From: JADZAA01 sp039810485
GTDB taxonomy: Bacteria > Bacteroidota > Ignavibacteria > Kapaibacteriales > UBA961
Direction of reading: 5' to 3'
NCBI GenBank assembly: GCA_039810485.1
Contig: JBDHXA010000003.1
Coordinates: 1-64,000, forward strand
Length of the DNA: 64,000 bases
A program made the translations under genes and the position numbers. The notes below the pieces were generated by a model. That model did no database searches. It was not told where the DNA came from and saw nothing but the letters and a program-made list of their open reading frames with translations. Positions 7,836-17,314 of the stretch are shown here, piece after piece (within the stretch, counting starts at the first letter, position 1; every line of letters begins with the position of its first letter).

Positions 7836-10592
7836 TTACCGATACAAGGGATTTGCTCGTTTTTCGAGTTTTAGATCGCGAAGCTGCGACGCCTTAATGC
7901 CAAATCGCAGATAAAATCCTTGGTTGAAGCCCGATGGCGTCCAGTCGAATGTCAAATCCCAGCAATGCAAATCTTTGGTAATGTTAATTGATTGAACAAA
8001 TAAGTTTTGTCCGATGACATCGAAATTAAATCGTCCGCCTATTCTCCATGTAGTTGTTGGCACAATTCCAAAATCTCCGCTTATGTCGAAACGGCGCGTA
8101 ATTGCGCTTCCGACAGGCGAAAAATATGTAAAAGCAGCTGCAAGATTTATTTGCCAAGGCATAGAAAAAGGAGTCCAGCCCGGACTGTTGTCGCCATACA
8201 AATCACATTCACTTTCGGTGTAATTAACTCGCGCCGCAAACCGTTCGCCTACGTTAGGACGCTTATTTGCTGTCGAATCGGATATGCCGCTGCTTTTTTC
8301 CTGCGCAGAGCCGTCACTACCAAAATGAGTGGATATATTCATAGAGAAATTAGTCAGACGCGCTAATCCTTTGCCCGAGCTTGCGAGAAATGAATTGATT
8401 TGCCGCTGAACGACTTGCCCAGAAAGTGAATCGAAAATCGGCGCACTATCGTACAATGAAAACGATGCGCGACCATTGAAATTCAAAAAATCGAGCGCGG
8501 GAGTGCGAAAATCGGTTGAAATATCGCTAAATCTGAGAGAATCCTTTTCAAAGTCATAATTACCGGCAATATTAAAGCGCAAGAGGTCAATCTTTTTATC
8601 TTCGCTTGTATCTCCTTGAGCAATCTTGGCTTCAAAACTATTGGCAAATGAATATGTCAATTGCTGCGATGCCTTCGAGCTTGAAAAACCGCCGTCGCTT
8701 TCAAAGTGTGAATAATCAATGCTGCGACGATAAATCGAATCGTAGTATGAGCCGATATACGATGTGGTTCTTGATGAAAATTCAGGCGTATAGCGATAGC
8801 CGAAAGAGGGCTGAAAAGTGTGACGAAGAGCATTTATGCCGAATATTCGCGGCTTCACCAAGCCAAACAAGCGAGTGCCAATATTGACGCCCATATCATA
8901 GCGATATTCACGCAAAGGCGCAACGCTGTACTCCATTGTATTTTCAATCAACGAGTCAGCAAGCCGCGAACGACTCAACTTCCGAAAATACCAATTCTCT
9001 CGATATGAAATACTTGGAGTTACCGAAAAATTGCCAAACTTTGGCGAAATTGAAATTGATGGCGAATGACTTATTGTAAAGTAACGTTCATCGCTTCTAA
9101 AAGATGTGTCGACTATATTCGAAACAGTATCGCGCAATGTCAGCACTCGAACACGATTCAATGAATAATTGCCGGAAACGCTGTAGTTCATCCCTATATC
9201 GCGCAGCCAGCTGTCAGACGGCACATATTTTTTCAGGGGAAAAATCTGCGGCACCGAATATGTGAGCGAAGGCGACATTTGCGATTCGTTCGTTATCAAA
9301 TTTTGCGTGCGCGAAAACGCTGCCGACAGTGTGGAGCCATTATCGAACGACGTAGAAATCGAAGCATTTGAGTAGATCTGCTGCTGCAAACGCTTTGTAA
9401 TATCAGTCGAAAAATTGCGATTGAAATCTTGTGATGAAAACGATAAATTTGCTGTGGCCGACGTTTGAGGTGTAAATTTTTGAGAATGCATCAAAGAAGC
9501 ATTCCAACTATCTAACATTGGGTCGTCGGGCGTTGTGCGTCTCTTTCCAAAAGAAATTTGGAAATTTCCGTTCAAAACATCACGTTGCACATAACGAGTT
9601 GAATTTTTAAGCAAATACCCTGATTTGGTAAAAATGTCAACGCCAAATTGCGTATCATAATAATCGCTTAAAGCAAAATAATAGCCCATATTTTGGAATA
9701 CAACGCCATTATTGCTCGAAAAGAAAAATGATGGAACCATCAATCCTGACTGTCTTCCGCCCCTATTTTCGAAGTAGAGACCAATCGGCAAGATAAATAC
9801 CGGCAAATCTTCCACATACATAATCAGCGGATCAAAGAATATCCTATCATTGGTTATCACTTTCATCTCTGGCGATCCAAAATAGAAATGCGGATGCGGC
9901 TTATCGCACGTCGTATAAGCGCCATTTTCTACAAAAAACGTTCGTTCGTCCATGCGTTTAACTTTCGAGCCGTAATAAAATCCATTTTCAACATTCGTTT
10001 CGCCAAGAGAAATTATGCCTTGTTTGGTTTTTAGATTAAAACTTAGCCGCTCGCCTGCAAATTCTTCTTTGCCGTCAACAAATTTCGGGAAACCGCTCCC
10101 TTTTCCGGCTGAATCACGAACTCCCTGCGCTGAGAGTATGGTTTCATCGAATGACATTTCAATGATTTCAGCAGAAAGTTTTTGATTTTTCATCGTAATA
10201 TTTGCATCGCCGCGCAGACGCATTTTTTTTGAGCTTAGCGTAAAGATCGCCGAATCTTTTGCCTGATAAACAATGATAGTGTCAATAGATTGTCGAACTA
10301 GTTTTGATGCAGAATCAACAGCAGCAACAAGGAGTTTTTTTTCAACTGTATCTCGCAAATGTGCAGAATCTGCCAATACTTTCTGCGTATTTGTTGGCTG
10401 GGAGTTAATCGGCGGAATTGTGTCGGTAGTCAAGAGCAGTTTTGTTTTTGCTTTCGCCTTTGTTTTCTTTTTGGCCGAATTCGCGGATTGCTGCAAAGAG
10501 GCCTTTGTTTGTGTATCGGACGCTTTCTGCTGCGCAAAGAGCGAACCAACAAACAGCATAAATATCGCTACAACACGCAGAATACTTTTCAT
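7836..10592 (-). CDS. lptD: LptD-like LPS-assembly outer-membrane protein
   Basis: Outer-membrane barrel predicted to insert lipopolysaccharide into the outer leaflet. It opens with a signal peptide (about 1-20, ending SLFAQQ) and a Lys/Thr-rich linker. An OstA/LptA-like beta-jellyroll (about 110-220: RLRGDANITMKNQKLSAEI, then GERLSFNLKTKQGI) comes next. The LptD-type barrel starts near TTCDKPHPHFYF, with LPVFILPIGLYFENRGGRQSG inside it, and runs to the C-terminus as alternating strands. The length of 918 residues is normal for the Bacteroidota form. Sequence outside the N-terminal third is divergent, so the name rests on domain order. Other LPS transport parts in the window are the LptF/G-like permease (14270-15700) and kdsC (37564-38103). 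Confidence 0.85.
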   Translation of the reverse strand: MKSILRVVAIFMLFVGSLFAQQKASDTQTKASLQQSANSAKKKTKAKAKTKLLLTTDTIPPINSQPTNTQKVLADSAHLRDTVEKKLLVAAVDSASKLVRQSIDTIIVYQAKDSAIFTLSSKKMRLRGDANITMKNQKLSAEIIEMSFDETILSAQGVRDSAGKGSGFPKFVDGKEEFAGERLSFNLKTKQGIISLGETNVENGFYYGSKVKRMDERTFFVENGAYTTCDKPHPHFYFGSPEMKVITNDRIFFDPLIMYVEDLPVFILPIGLYFENRGGRQSGLMVPSFFFSSNNGVVFQNMGYYFALSDYYDTQFGVDIFTKSGYLLKNSTRYVQRDVLNGNFQISFGKRRTTPDDPMLDSWNASLMHSQKFTPQTSATANLSFSSQDFNRNFSTDITKRLQQQIYSNASISTSFDNGSTLSAAFSRTQNLITNESQMSPSLTYSVPQIFPLKKYVPSDSWLRDIGMNYSVSGNYSLNRVRVLTLRDTVSNIVDTSFRSDERYFTISHSPSISISPKFGNFSVTPSISYRENWYFRKLSRSRLADSLIENTMEYSVAPLREYRYDMGVNIGTRLFGLVKPRIFGINALRHTFQPSFGYRYTPEFSSRTTSYIGSYYDSIYRRSIDYSHFESDGGFSSSKASQQLTYSFANSFEAKIAQGDTSEDKKIDLLRFNIAGNYDFEKDSLRFSDISTDFRTPALDFLNFNGRASFSLYDSAPIFDSLSGQVVQRQINSFLASSGKGLARLTNFSMNISTHFGSDGSAQEKSSGISDSTANKRPNVGERFAARVNYTESECDLYGDNSPGWTPFSMPWQINLAAAFTYFSPVGSAITRRFDISGDFGIVPTTTWRIGGRFNFDVIGQNLFVQSINITKDLHCWDLTFDWTPSGFNQGFYLRFGIKASQLRDLKLEKRANPLYR

Positions 10593-10717
10593 TCCGAAAA
10601 TTACAAATCAATTGAGAGCAAGAAGAAAAAAATACTTTCTAAATTTAAAAGCGGCTGACTTAATCGCTTGCAGAAATAATTTATGATAATTTCAGAACTT
10701 CTAACCGTATAATTTTT

Positions 10718-12031
10718 CTATGTATTTATAGTTTCATACTCAGCTCGCAACAGCAATTCTTCTTCCGGCTGAAGCTCTTTTGCGCGCCGTTTCATCACAG
10801 TGCGCGCCACGTCGAGGGCGCGGTCAATCTGATAACGCGGAGAATCTGAAGCGCCACCGAATGAAAAAGACGGAATTACCGAGGGAGCGTAATCCGGTCC
10901 TAATACTGATGATGAAACACCGGCAACTGTTCCTGTGGCAAACATTGTATTAATGCCGCTTTTTGTATGATCGCCACATAAAAGACCGAGCATAATTCTT
11001 CCGGTTGGCACTCGTTTTCCGGCAAGACGCACTATGATTGGAGAATACGTGTTTTTTAAATCGGATGTATTTGTATCGGCTCCCAGATTTACCCATTCGC
11101 CCAAATATGAATGTCCCAGAAAACCGTCATGCTGTTTATTGGAATATCCTTGAACAATAGAATTTTCCACTTCTCCGCCAATTTTGCAATAATCGCCAAA
11201 ACTTGTTTCGCCATAAATTTTTGCTCCGATTTTGACGAGCGAATTTTGTCCGATGGCGCATGGACCAACAATAACAGAATTTGCCATAATTCGAGCTTTT
11301 TCCGATATTATAATTGGACCTTCTGAAGCATCTAATATCACGCCGGGAGATATTTCTACATTTTCAGCAACATATATTGCAGTTTCATTGATTCCATAGA
11401 TTGATTTAGTACTATCAGAATGAAACGGCGGAATATTTTCAAGAACTTTTACATCTTCAGCTATTGCGCGACCATTCTGCGCAAGCGCATCCCAAAGATA
11501 ATTCAAAGTTACAGCCGATGTTTCAATTATTTCAGAGCAATATTTTGAGACAGTTTCTATTATTTCCTCAAAATATCTGTCTCCGTCATTATCAAGCATT
11601 TGCTTGGCGCAGTGAAGTGCGTTCTCTCCTTTGAGAATTGCTCCTGCAATGTTGCCGGCATCGTTTCGAAAGCAAATATTCTTGTCAGATTGTTTCGCGG
11701 CAGTCAGCAATGTGCCAGCCAACTCCGCATTGAGCAGAAGATTGCCGGAAACAATGATTAAAATTTCGGCTTCATACAACGGCAAATTTTGAGATGTAGT
11801 GTTTGACTGTTTTTTTTGACGGGCAATAAACGATTGCAGATGGTTTTTTCTCCCTATATAATGCAGCGAACACAATGGAAAATAACGCTCATATTTCTCA
11901 AATAATCGAGATGCACCACATCGCAGCTCCCAACTGCAGTGCATAATAGAAAAAGGGTGTAAATTACTCGTTGAGAGCGGTTCTGCAAGAAGAATAGAGA
12001 TATGATTCATGGGCTTGCTTCTTTTACTCAT
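10718..12031 (-). CDS. GlmU-like sugar nucleotidyltransferase/acyltransferase
   Basis: Resembles the alternative bacterial GlmU family (a TIGR03991-type protein common in Bacteroidota). The N-terminal half is a divergent nucleotidyltransferase (ILLAEPLSTSNLHPFSIMH, then WELRCGASRLFEKYE). The C-terminal half is a left-handed beta-helix of hexapeptide repeats (about 210-400) with the GlmU-like segment KQHDGFLGHSYLGEWVNLGA. The likely job is making UDP-N-acetylglucosamine for murein and LPS. Which half is active is unproven because the classical pyrophosphorylase signature is not visible. The ATG overlaps the stop of the 106-aa gene by four bases (ATGA), which implies translational coupling; a second ATG at 12010 is possible. 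Confidence 0.8.
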   Translation of the reverse strand: MSKRSKPMNHISILLAEPLSTSNLHPFSIMHCSWELRCGASRLFEKYERYFPLCSLHYIGRKNHLQSFIARQKKQSNTTSQNLPLYEAEILIIVSGNLLLNAELAGTLLTAAKQSDKNICFRNDAGNIAGAILKGENALHCAKQMLDNDGDRYFEEIIETVSKYCSEIIETSAVTLNYLWDALAQNGRAIAEDVKVLENIPPFHSDSTKSIYGINETAIYVAENVEISPGVILDASEGPIIISEKARIMANSVIVGPCAIGQNSLVKIGAKIYGETSFGDYCKIGGEVENSIVQGYSNKQHDGFLGHSYLGEWVNLGADTNTSDLKNTYSPIIVRLAGKRVPTGRIMLGLLCGDHTKSGINTMFATGTVAGVSSSVLGPDYAPSVIPSFSFGGASDSPRYQIDRALDVARTVMKRRAKELQPEEELLLRAEYETINT

Positions 12032-12348
12032 GTCTTTCTGTTTCCACGCAATGCTTTTTCTGTCGCCATGAGATACGATACATATTCTGAGCGGGCCGCA
12101 TTGTCGGGTATTCTATTGTTATTCTTACACCATTCAGCAAAAATGTCGGTTGTAACCGCCACCTTTTTCACTTTTACTCCTTTAGATTCAAGATCTTTCG
12201 TAAGATTCCAAGCCATGAGCATCCAATCCTCGTACGTAGCTGTAAGCGCATTAGTATCGGCGGCAATCTCGCGCATTTTTTGCCACTCCTCGCGAGTAAG
12301 CCATGTCATTCCGTAAACGGTTTGGGTTTGATTTTTGCTTTTTTTCAT
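12028..12348 (-). CDS. Conserved-looking 106-aa protein of unknown function
   Basis: I do not recognise this protein. It is soluble, 106 residues, with no signal peptide, and appears mainly helical. It has a Trp-rich N-terminal part (MTWLTREEWQKM, then YEDWMLMAW) and a central KGVKVKKVAVTTDIFAEWC strand-helix. Its stop overlaps the start of the GlmU-like gene by four bases, so the two are very likely one operon. A minus-strand -7 box (TATTTTTG, 12383-12390) lies 34 bases upstream of the start codon, making this the first gene of that operon. Confidence 0.6.
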   Translation of the reverse strand: MKKSKNQTQTVYGMTWLTREEWQKMREIAADTNALTATYEDWMLMAWNLTKDLESKGVKVKKVAVTTDIFAEWCKNNNRIPDNAARSEYVSYLMATEKALRGNRKT

Positions 12349-12382
12349 CGTTTTTTTTGTTGATTGTCAGAATAGAATACTG

Positions 12383-12390
12383 CAAAAATA
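12383..12390 (-). promoter_or_regulatory. -7 promoter box TATTTTTG(C), minus strand
   Basis: On the minus strand the sequence reads TATTTTTGC, matching the TAnnTTTG consensus of Bacteroidota primary promoters. It is 34 bases ahead of the gene at 12348. No clear TTTG -33 element is seen at the expected distance. Confidence 0.4.
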
Positions 12391-12481
12391 TAGCAATTCA
12401 AAACAGAAATTTGAATTGTATAAACAAATTAAGGCGCGTCTATTCGCCTCTTTATTGTAAAATTTGGTTACTCAATAAAAT

Positions 12482-13105
12482 TCAAAGCATTATAGCTCCG
12501 GCGCGAGCATTTGTGGCGGATGTAATTGCTTTGCAGCATTCTTCGGCATCCGATTGAAGCACATCAACCGTAAATTCGGCCACATCACGATAATCAGCAG
12601 TATATTTTACGCTGTATTTCTCAATCAGCGATTTAACAATGGCAATATCTTCGTAAATGCACAGCACTCGAATAGATGAAGTGCGATAAATAGGTTTTTT
12701 TTCAATAATATCGAGAGCCATACTAGCGCTTTCTGAATATGCCCGCGCCAAACCGCCAACGCCTAATTTTGTGCCGCCGAAATAGCGTGTTACCACCAAC
12801 AACACATCGCTGACATCGTATTTTTGCAACATAAAAAGTATTGGCTTGCCGGCGCTGCCCGACGGTTCTCCGTCGTCGGCTGCACGAAAATCGAGCCCGT
12901 CGAATCCCAGACGGTATGCAAAGCAATTATGCGTTGCATCGTAGAATTCTTTGCGAACATCGTCCAATCGCTGCAAAGCTTGGCTTTTGTCGGCTGCCGG
13001 AAGCACAGTTGCCGTAAAGCGTGAACCTTTTACTTTCAGTTCGGCGCGTTTAACATCAGCAATAGTATAATAAACGTCAGTTACATTATTCGGCTTATCT
13101 TGCAT
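12482..13105 (-). CDS. yigZ: YigZ/IMPACT family protein (UPF0029)
   Basis: Member of the YigZ/IMPACT family. The family core is at about residues 20-130: KGSRFTATVLP, then ATHNCFAYRLG, then DDGEPSGSAGKPIL and VTRYFGGTKLGVGGLARAY. A C-terminal ferredoxin-like domain (DUF1949 type, about 140-207) completes the usual 200-residue layout. Eukaryotic IMPACT regulates the kinase GCN2; the bacterial role is unclear, with nucleic-acid binding proposed. The gene is divergent from bshA with only 31 bases between start codons, so the two promoters must overlap. Confidence 0.9.
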   Translation of the reverse strand: MQDKPNNVTDVYYTIADVKRAELKVKGSRFTATVLPAADKSQALQRLDDVRKEFYDATHNCFAYRLGFDGLDFRAADDGEPSGSAGKPILFMLQKYDVSDVLLVVTRYFGGTKLGVGGLARAYSESASMALDIIEKKPIYRTSSIRVLCIYEDIAIVKSLIEKYSVKYTADYRDVAEFTVDVLQSDAEECCKAITSATNARAGAIML

Positions 13106-13136
13106 ATATGTTTCACACTCCGTATAAAATTACTGC

Positions 13137-14258
13137 ATGAATATAGGCATAGTGTGCTATCCAACCTACGGCGGCAGCGGCGTTGTCGCAACTGAACTCG
13201 GCGCGGCTCTTGCTCTTCGCGGACATCAAGTTCATTTCATCACCTACGCTCAGCCGATGCGCTTGGATAGGTTTCAGGAAAATATATCTTATCATGAAGT
13301 TGAGCTTCCAAATTACCCTCTTTTTGAATTCCAACTCTATGCTCTTGCGCTTGCAAGCAAAATACTTGACGTTGCAAAATACGAAAACTTGGATATTCTT
13401 CACGTTCATTATGCAATTCCACATGCAGTCAGTGGGTATTTAGTAAAGCAAATGCTGAACGGCAAATCAAATATGAAGCTCGTAACAACTCTTCACGGCA
13501 CTGATATTACGCTAATAGGGCTTGAGCCGAGTTTTCTTCCTTTAGTCAAATTCTCGATTGAGCAAAGTGACGCTGTTACCGCAGTTTCTCGCTTTTTAGC
13601 AGAAAAGACCAAAACAAGTTTTACGGACAAACAGCACATTGAAGTCATCAACAATTTTATAGACACAACAATCTATAAACGCGAGGAATGTCCGTCGCGC
13701 CGCAAACAATTTGCGCCTAACGGGGAGAAAATTTTAATGCATACTTCAAATTTTCGCGAAGTAAAGCGTCTGCCTGACGTTATTCGCATTTTTGCTTTGG
13801 TTTTGGAGCAAGTTCCGTCTAAATTAGTATTGATAGGCGACGGCCCCGATCGCGCTGACGCCGAACGTCTCAGCCGCGAGCTTGGCATATCTGAGCATGT
13901 TCGGTTTTTAGGTAAACAAAGCGCTTTGCCGCAAATACTTTCTGCTGCCGATATTTTTTTACTTCCTAGCCAATCAGAAAGTTTTGGTCTGGCCGCGCTT
14001 GAAGCGATGAGTTGCGGAGTGCCTGTTGTAGCAACAAATATGGGCGGAATACCCGAAGTTGTTTCTCATGGCGAATCTGGCTATATTGCCGAACTTGGCG
14101 ATGTGAAGCGTCTTGCGCGCTATGCGACCGAGTTGCTAACACAACCGCGTCGTTGGGAAGATTTCAGCCGCAATGCCAGAAATCGCGCGGTGGAACTTTT
14201 CGACAAGGAGCTAATCGTTCCTCAATATGAAGATCTCTACAGCCGTATTGTCAGATAA
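13137..14258 (+). CDS. bshA: N-acetyl-alpha-D-glucosaminyl L-malate synthase (BshA)
   Basis: First enzyme of bacillithiol synthesis: it joins GlcNAc from UDP-GlcNAc to L-malate. It is a GT4 glycosyltransferase (GT-B fold) of 373 residues. The N-terminus MNIGIVCYPTYGGSGVVATELG is diagnostic for the BshA subgroup. Further markers are LHVHYAIPHAVSGYL, TTLHGTDITLIG, and the donor site SESFGLAALEAMSCGVPVV (about 280-298). The start has no Shine-Dalgarno, like most genes here. bshB and bshC are not in the window. The 3' end converges with the LptF/G-like gene (11 bases between stops). Confidence 0.93.
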   Translation: MNIGIVCYPTYGGSGVVATELGAALALRGHQVHFITYAQPMRLDRFQENISYHEVELPNYPLFEFQLYALALASKILDVAKYENLDILHVHYAIPHAVSGYLVKQMLNGKSNMKLVTTLHGTDITLIGLEPSFLPLVKFSIEQSDAVTAVSRFLAEKTKTSFTDKQHIEVINNFIDTTIYKREECPSRRKQFAPNGEKILMHTSNFREVKRLPDVIRIFALVLEQVPSKLVLIGDGPDRADAERLSRELGISEHVRFLGKQSALPQILSAADIFLLPSQSESFGLAALEAMSCGVPVVATNMGGIPEVVSHGESGYIAELGDVKRLARYATELLTQPRRWEDFSRNARNRAVELFDKELIVPQYEDLYSRIVR

Positions 14259-14269
14259 GGTTTATTTCA

Positions 14270-15700
14270 TCATTCCTGCTTCTCGCTTTTTGCTGACCGC
14301 CTCAAAAATTTTTGCATATATTTTAATATAAAAGGTATTTGCATTGATTCTGAATTTATGCGAAGCGTTATAAACAGGCCAATTGCCCCAATGATGGCAT
14401 TTCCCAGCCACATACCAAGAGCTGGCGAAATCATATCTCTATCCGCTAATTTCTCGCCGGCTATCAGCGATGCCCAATAAACAATATAAATTGCGAGAGA
14501 AATTGCGGCAGAAACCCCAAAATTTCCGCGTCGTGTCATAACTCCAAGCGGACAGCCGATAAAAACAAAAACAAAACACGCAAAAGGGATAGAGTATTTT
14601 TTATAAATTTCAACTAAAAGACCACGAATGCGCGATTGAATGTCAGAGCGTTGAAAATTTTCAGATTCTAATGCAGAGCGAATCATTGATAATCTGTTTT
14701 GCACTCGCTGCCACGCAGCTTCATCGCTCAAACCTACAGTATTTTTTGTTTTTTCATGCTGAAAGACATGCAATAATTGAGCATCAATTTCACGAGAAAT
14801 TAACGAATCAGTTCTTTGCAACGACGCTTCAGCATCAGCTACCATGCCTCGCATGGTAGCAATATTAAGCTCGCGATCGCCGCGCGAGAACATATCGTCA
14901 CCCGATCTCGTGAAGAGAAAATCAGTGGTTTCTAATGCAATGCGATGCTTTGAGAAAAATATTTGTCTAAAATCTGCCGGATTTTGTCTGCCAACCTGAT
15001 GTATTTCTCCGTGTCGAAGCAAGATTATAATCCGTGTAAAAGTGCTGTTAAACGCCACAAATCCGGTATCGGCAGATACGACACTCGAGCGCGTCGACGA
15101 AGATTGATCGTAGATTGTAACGCCCAACAGCGTCCCATCGGCAGTAACGTTTCTTGCAAGTATAGTATAGCCCTCAATTTGCGACACAAACCGCCCTGCT
15201 TCAATGGCAAATGTCGGCTTTTTTCGCTGAATATCCTGCATCAAAGTTTTAGCACGATGATTCGCATCTGGCAGCACATCGTCATTGAAACGATAAACGC
15301 CATAGGTCAGCAATAGTCCGACAATTATTACGGGACGCATCATGCGCAACAAACTTACACCAGATGCACGAGCGATAGTAATTTCATGCGCAGCCGACAT
15401 GCCGCCAAACGACATGAGAGTCATAAACAAAACTCCCATTGGCACGGCAAGCACCAGCATCCATGCTAAATTAAGCCCAACTACTTGAATAATAACCCAA
15501 TTATCAAGTCCCTTGCCAACCAGTTTGTCAATAAAATTCAGAACAAATTGAAGAACAAAGACAAACATCACAACAGCTGTTCCGAAGAAAAACGGCCCAA
15601 CTTGAAAGCGTAAAAGATAAAATGCAAGTATCATAACAGCAAAGATACTGACGACCGTCGGAACAATGACTAAAAAATCATAGTGTAAAAACTGACGCAT
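14270..15700 (-). CDS. LptF/LptG family LPS export permease
   Basis: Transmembrane subunit of the LptB2FG transporter that extracts LPS from the inner membrane (YjgP/YjgQ family). Three hydrophobic segments occupy the first 120 residues (starting LVIVPTVVSIFAVMILAFYL) and three more lie in the last 130. Between them is a periplasmic beta-rich domain (about 135-290, with IQRKKPTFAIEAGRFV and GYTILARNV). The TM2 region GMSAAHEITIARASGVSLLRMM is the typical coupling helix for LptB. At 476 residues it is longer than E. coli LptF or LptG (about 360), with an extra helical stretch at about 290-360. Whether it is F or G cannot be decided. Its partner and lptB are not in the window. Confidence 0.87.
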   Translation of the reverse strand: MRQFLHYDFLVIVPTVVSIFAVMILAFYLLRFQVGPFFFGTAVVMFVFVLQFVLNFIDKLVGKGLDNWVIIQVVGLNLAWMLVLAVPMGVLFMTLMSFGGMSAAHEITIARASGVSLLRMMRPVIIVGLLLTYGVYRFNDDVLPDANHRAKTLMQDIQRKKPTFAIEAGRFVSQIEGYTILARNVTADGTLLGVTIYDQSSSTRSSVVSADTGFVAFNSTFTRIIILLRHGEIHQVGRQNPADFRQIFFSKHRIALETTDFLFTRSGDDMFSRGDRELNIATMRGMVADAEASLQRTDSLISREIDAQLLHVFQHEKTKNTVGLSDEAAWQRVQNRLSMIRSALESENFQRSDIQSRIRGLLVEIYKKYSIPFACFVFVFIGCPLGVMTRRGNFGVSAAISLAIYIVYWASLIAGEKLADRDMISPALGMWLGNAIIGAIGLFITLRINSESMQIPFILKYMQKFLRRSAKSEKQE

Positions 15701-15714
15701 CCGGCTTTTTTCGG

Positions 15715-15722
15715 TAATTTTG
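15715..15722 (+). promoter_or_regulatory. -7 promoter box TAATTTTG(C) upstream of fumC
   Basis: TAATTTTG followed by CGCTTTC is identical over 15 bases to the box at 1200-1214. It lies about 100 bases before the fumC start codon on the same strand. No strong -33 TTTG is visible at the usual spacing. Confidence 0.4.
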
Positions 15723-15823
15723 CGCTTTCGTGTTCACATTAACAGCAATTATATTGTAAATATTGCCCGAACACAAACTGCATAAAAATAACGATTGTTT
15801 CAATCTTTGCTTTTGTTCAGATT

Positions 15824-17215
15824 ATGAAATTTCGCTCTGAAACTGATACAATGGGCGCTATTGAGGTGCCTGAATCTGCATATTATGGCGCGCAAACAGC
15901 GCGTTCTTTGCATCACTTTGCCATAGGCATTGAAAAAATGCCGCGAGAACTCATTCGCGCCATTGGCATTCTTAAAAAAGCGGCCGCAATTGTCAATAAT
16001 GAACTTGGATTGCTGGCAGCAGACAAAAAAGACATTATTTGTCGAGCAGCCGATGAAGTTATCGCTGGTGTCCTTGACGAGCACTTTCCACTTTCTGTAT
16101 GGCAAACCGGCTCTGGTACACAGACAAATATGAACGCCAACGAAGTGATCTCGAATCGCGCCATTGAAATGGCCGGCGGCGTTCTGGGCAGTAAAAAACC
16201 GGTGCATCCAAATGATGACGTAAATAAATCGCAAAGTTCGAACGACACCTATCCGACTGCCATGCATATAGCTGCGGCTGAACAAATTACAGGACGCCTC
16301 ATGCCGGCAGTTCGTGCGCTGCACAGCACTTTAGCTTCTAAAGCTATTGAATTTGAAGGATATATTAAGAGCGGTCGTACTCATCTGATGGATGCCACGC
16401 CCGTAACTCTCGGGCAAGAATTTTCCGGTTATACTCAGCAGCTTTCCAATGCTCTTTCGCGATTGGAGCTTGTTTTACCTGGCTTGTATGAGCTTGCTTT
16501 GGGCGGAACTGCCGTCGGCACCGGCTTGAATACGCATCCTGAATTTGCAGTCCGCTCGGCCGAAACAATTGCATTGCTTACTAATCTGCCATTTGTTTCA
16601 GCTCCGAATAAATTTGAATCACTAGCAGCGCACGACGCTTTAGTTTTCGCGCATGGTGCTTTGAAAACTTTAGCTGCCTCACTAATGAAAATTGCTAATG
16701 ATATTCGCTGGATGGCTTCCGGCCCTCGCTGCGGTTTAGGAGAAATATCGATACCTGAAAATGAGCCGGGAAGCTCCATTATGCCGGGCAAAGTAAATCC
16801 TACACAATCTGAAGCAATGACTATGGTTGCAGTTCAAGTAATGGGCAATGATGCCGCAATAGGATTTGCCGGTTCGCAAGGCAATTTTGAACTAAATGTG
16901 TTCAAGCCGGTGATCATATACAATTTTCTTCAAAGCGTTCGATTGCTTGCAGATGCCTGCGCAATGTTCGATGAGTTCTGCGCCAATGGCATAGCAGCCA
17001 ATCATGAACGACTGAAATACTACAATGAATCTTCGCTGATGTTAGTAACCGCACTCAACCCTCATATTGGCTACGACAATGCGGCAAAAATTGCAAAATA
17101 TGCCCATAAAAGCGGTGGCACTTTGCGAAGCGCTGCAATAGAACTTGGACTGCTCACAGGCGAAGAATTTGACCGTCTTGTTCGCCCAGAAACTATGCTT
17201 GGTCCTAATGTATAA
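15824..17215 (+). CDS. fumC: Fumarate hydratase class II
   Basis: TCA cycle enzyme interconverting fumarate and L-malate; homotetramer in the cytoplasm. Signatures include YYGAQTARSLHHF (residues about 21-33), SGTQTNMNANEVISNRA, NDDVNKSQSSNDTYPTAMH and GRTHLMDATPVTLGQEFSGY. The superfamily motif GSSIMPGKVNPTQ comes near residue 320, and this loop carries the catalytic Ser. The length of 463 residues is standard. It is the only central-metabolism enzyme of the window. Downstream, an FKBP lipoprotein gene begins about 100 bases after the stop. Confidence 0.96.
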   Translation: MKFRSETDTMGAIEVPESAYYGAQTARSLHHFAIGIEKMPRELIRAIGILKKAAAIVNNELGLLAADKKDIICRAADEVIAGVLDEHFPLSVWQTGSGTQTNMNANEVISNRAIEMAGGVLGSKKPVHPNDDVNKSQSSNDTYPTAMHIAAAEQITGRLMPAVRALHSTLASKAIEFEGYIKSGRTHLMDATPVTLGQEFSGYTQQLSNALSRLELVLPGLYELALGGTAVGTGLNTHPEFAVRSAETIALLTNLPFVSAPNKFESLAAHDALVFAHGALKTLAASLMKIANDIRWMASGPRCGLGEISIPENEPGSSIMPGKVNPTQSEAMTMVAVQVMGNDAAIGFAGSQGNFELNVFKPVIIYNFLQSVRLLADACAMFDEFCANGIAANHERLKYYNESSLMLVTALNPHIGYDNAAKIAKYAHKSGGTLRSAAIELGLLTGEEFDRLVRPETMLGPNV

Positions 17216-17314
17216 ATCATCTGTCACATTATTCACAATAAAATGTCAAACAACAAGTTATCTTTCACTTCTATTCACGCGGCAAAGCCGCATTATTTCA
17301 CAAACGGAGCGCTC

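Noticed and set aside
8007..9008. Several plus-strand open frames inside the LptD-like gene
   Set aside because: They run antisense through a continuous 918-codon gene with a signal peptide and known domain order; they are shadows.
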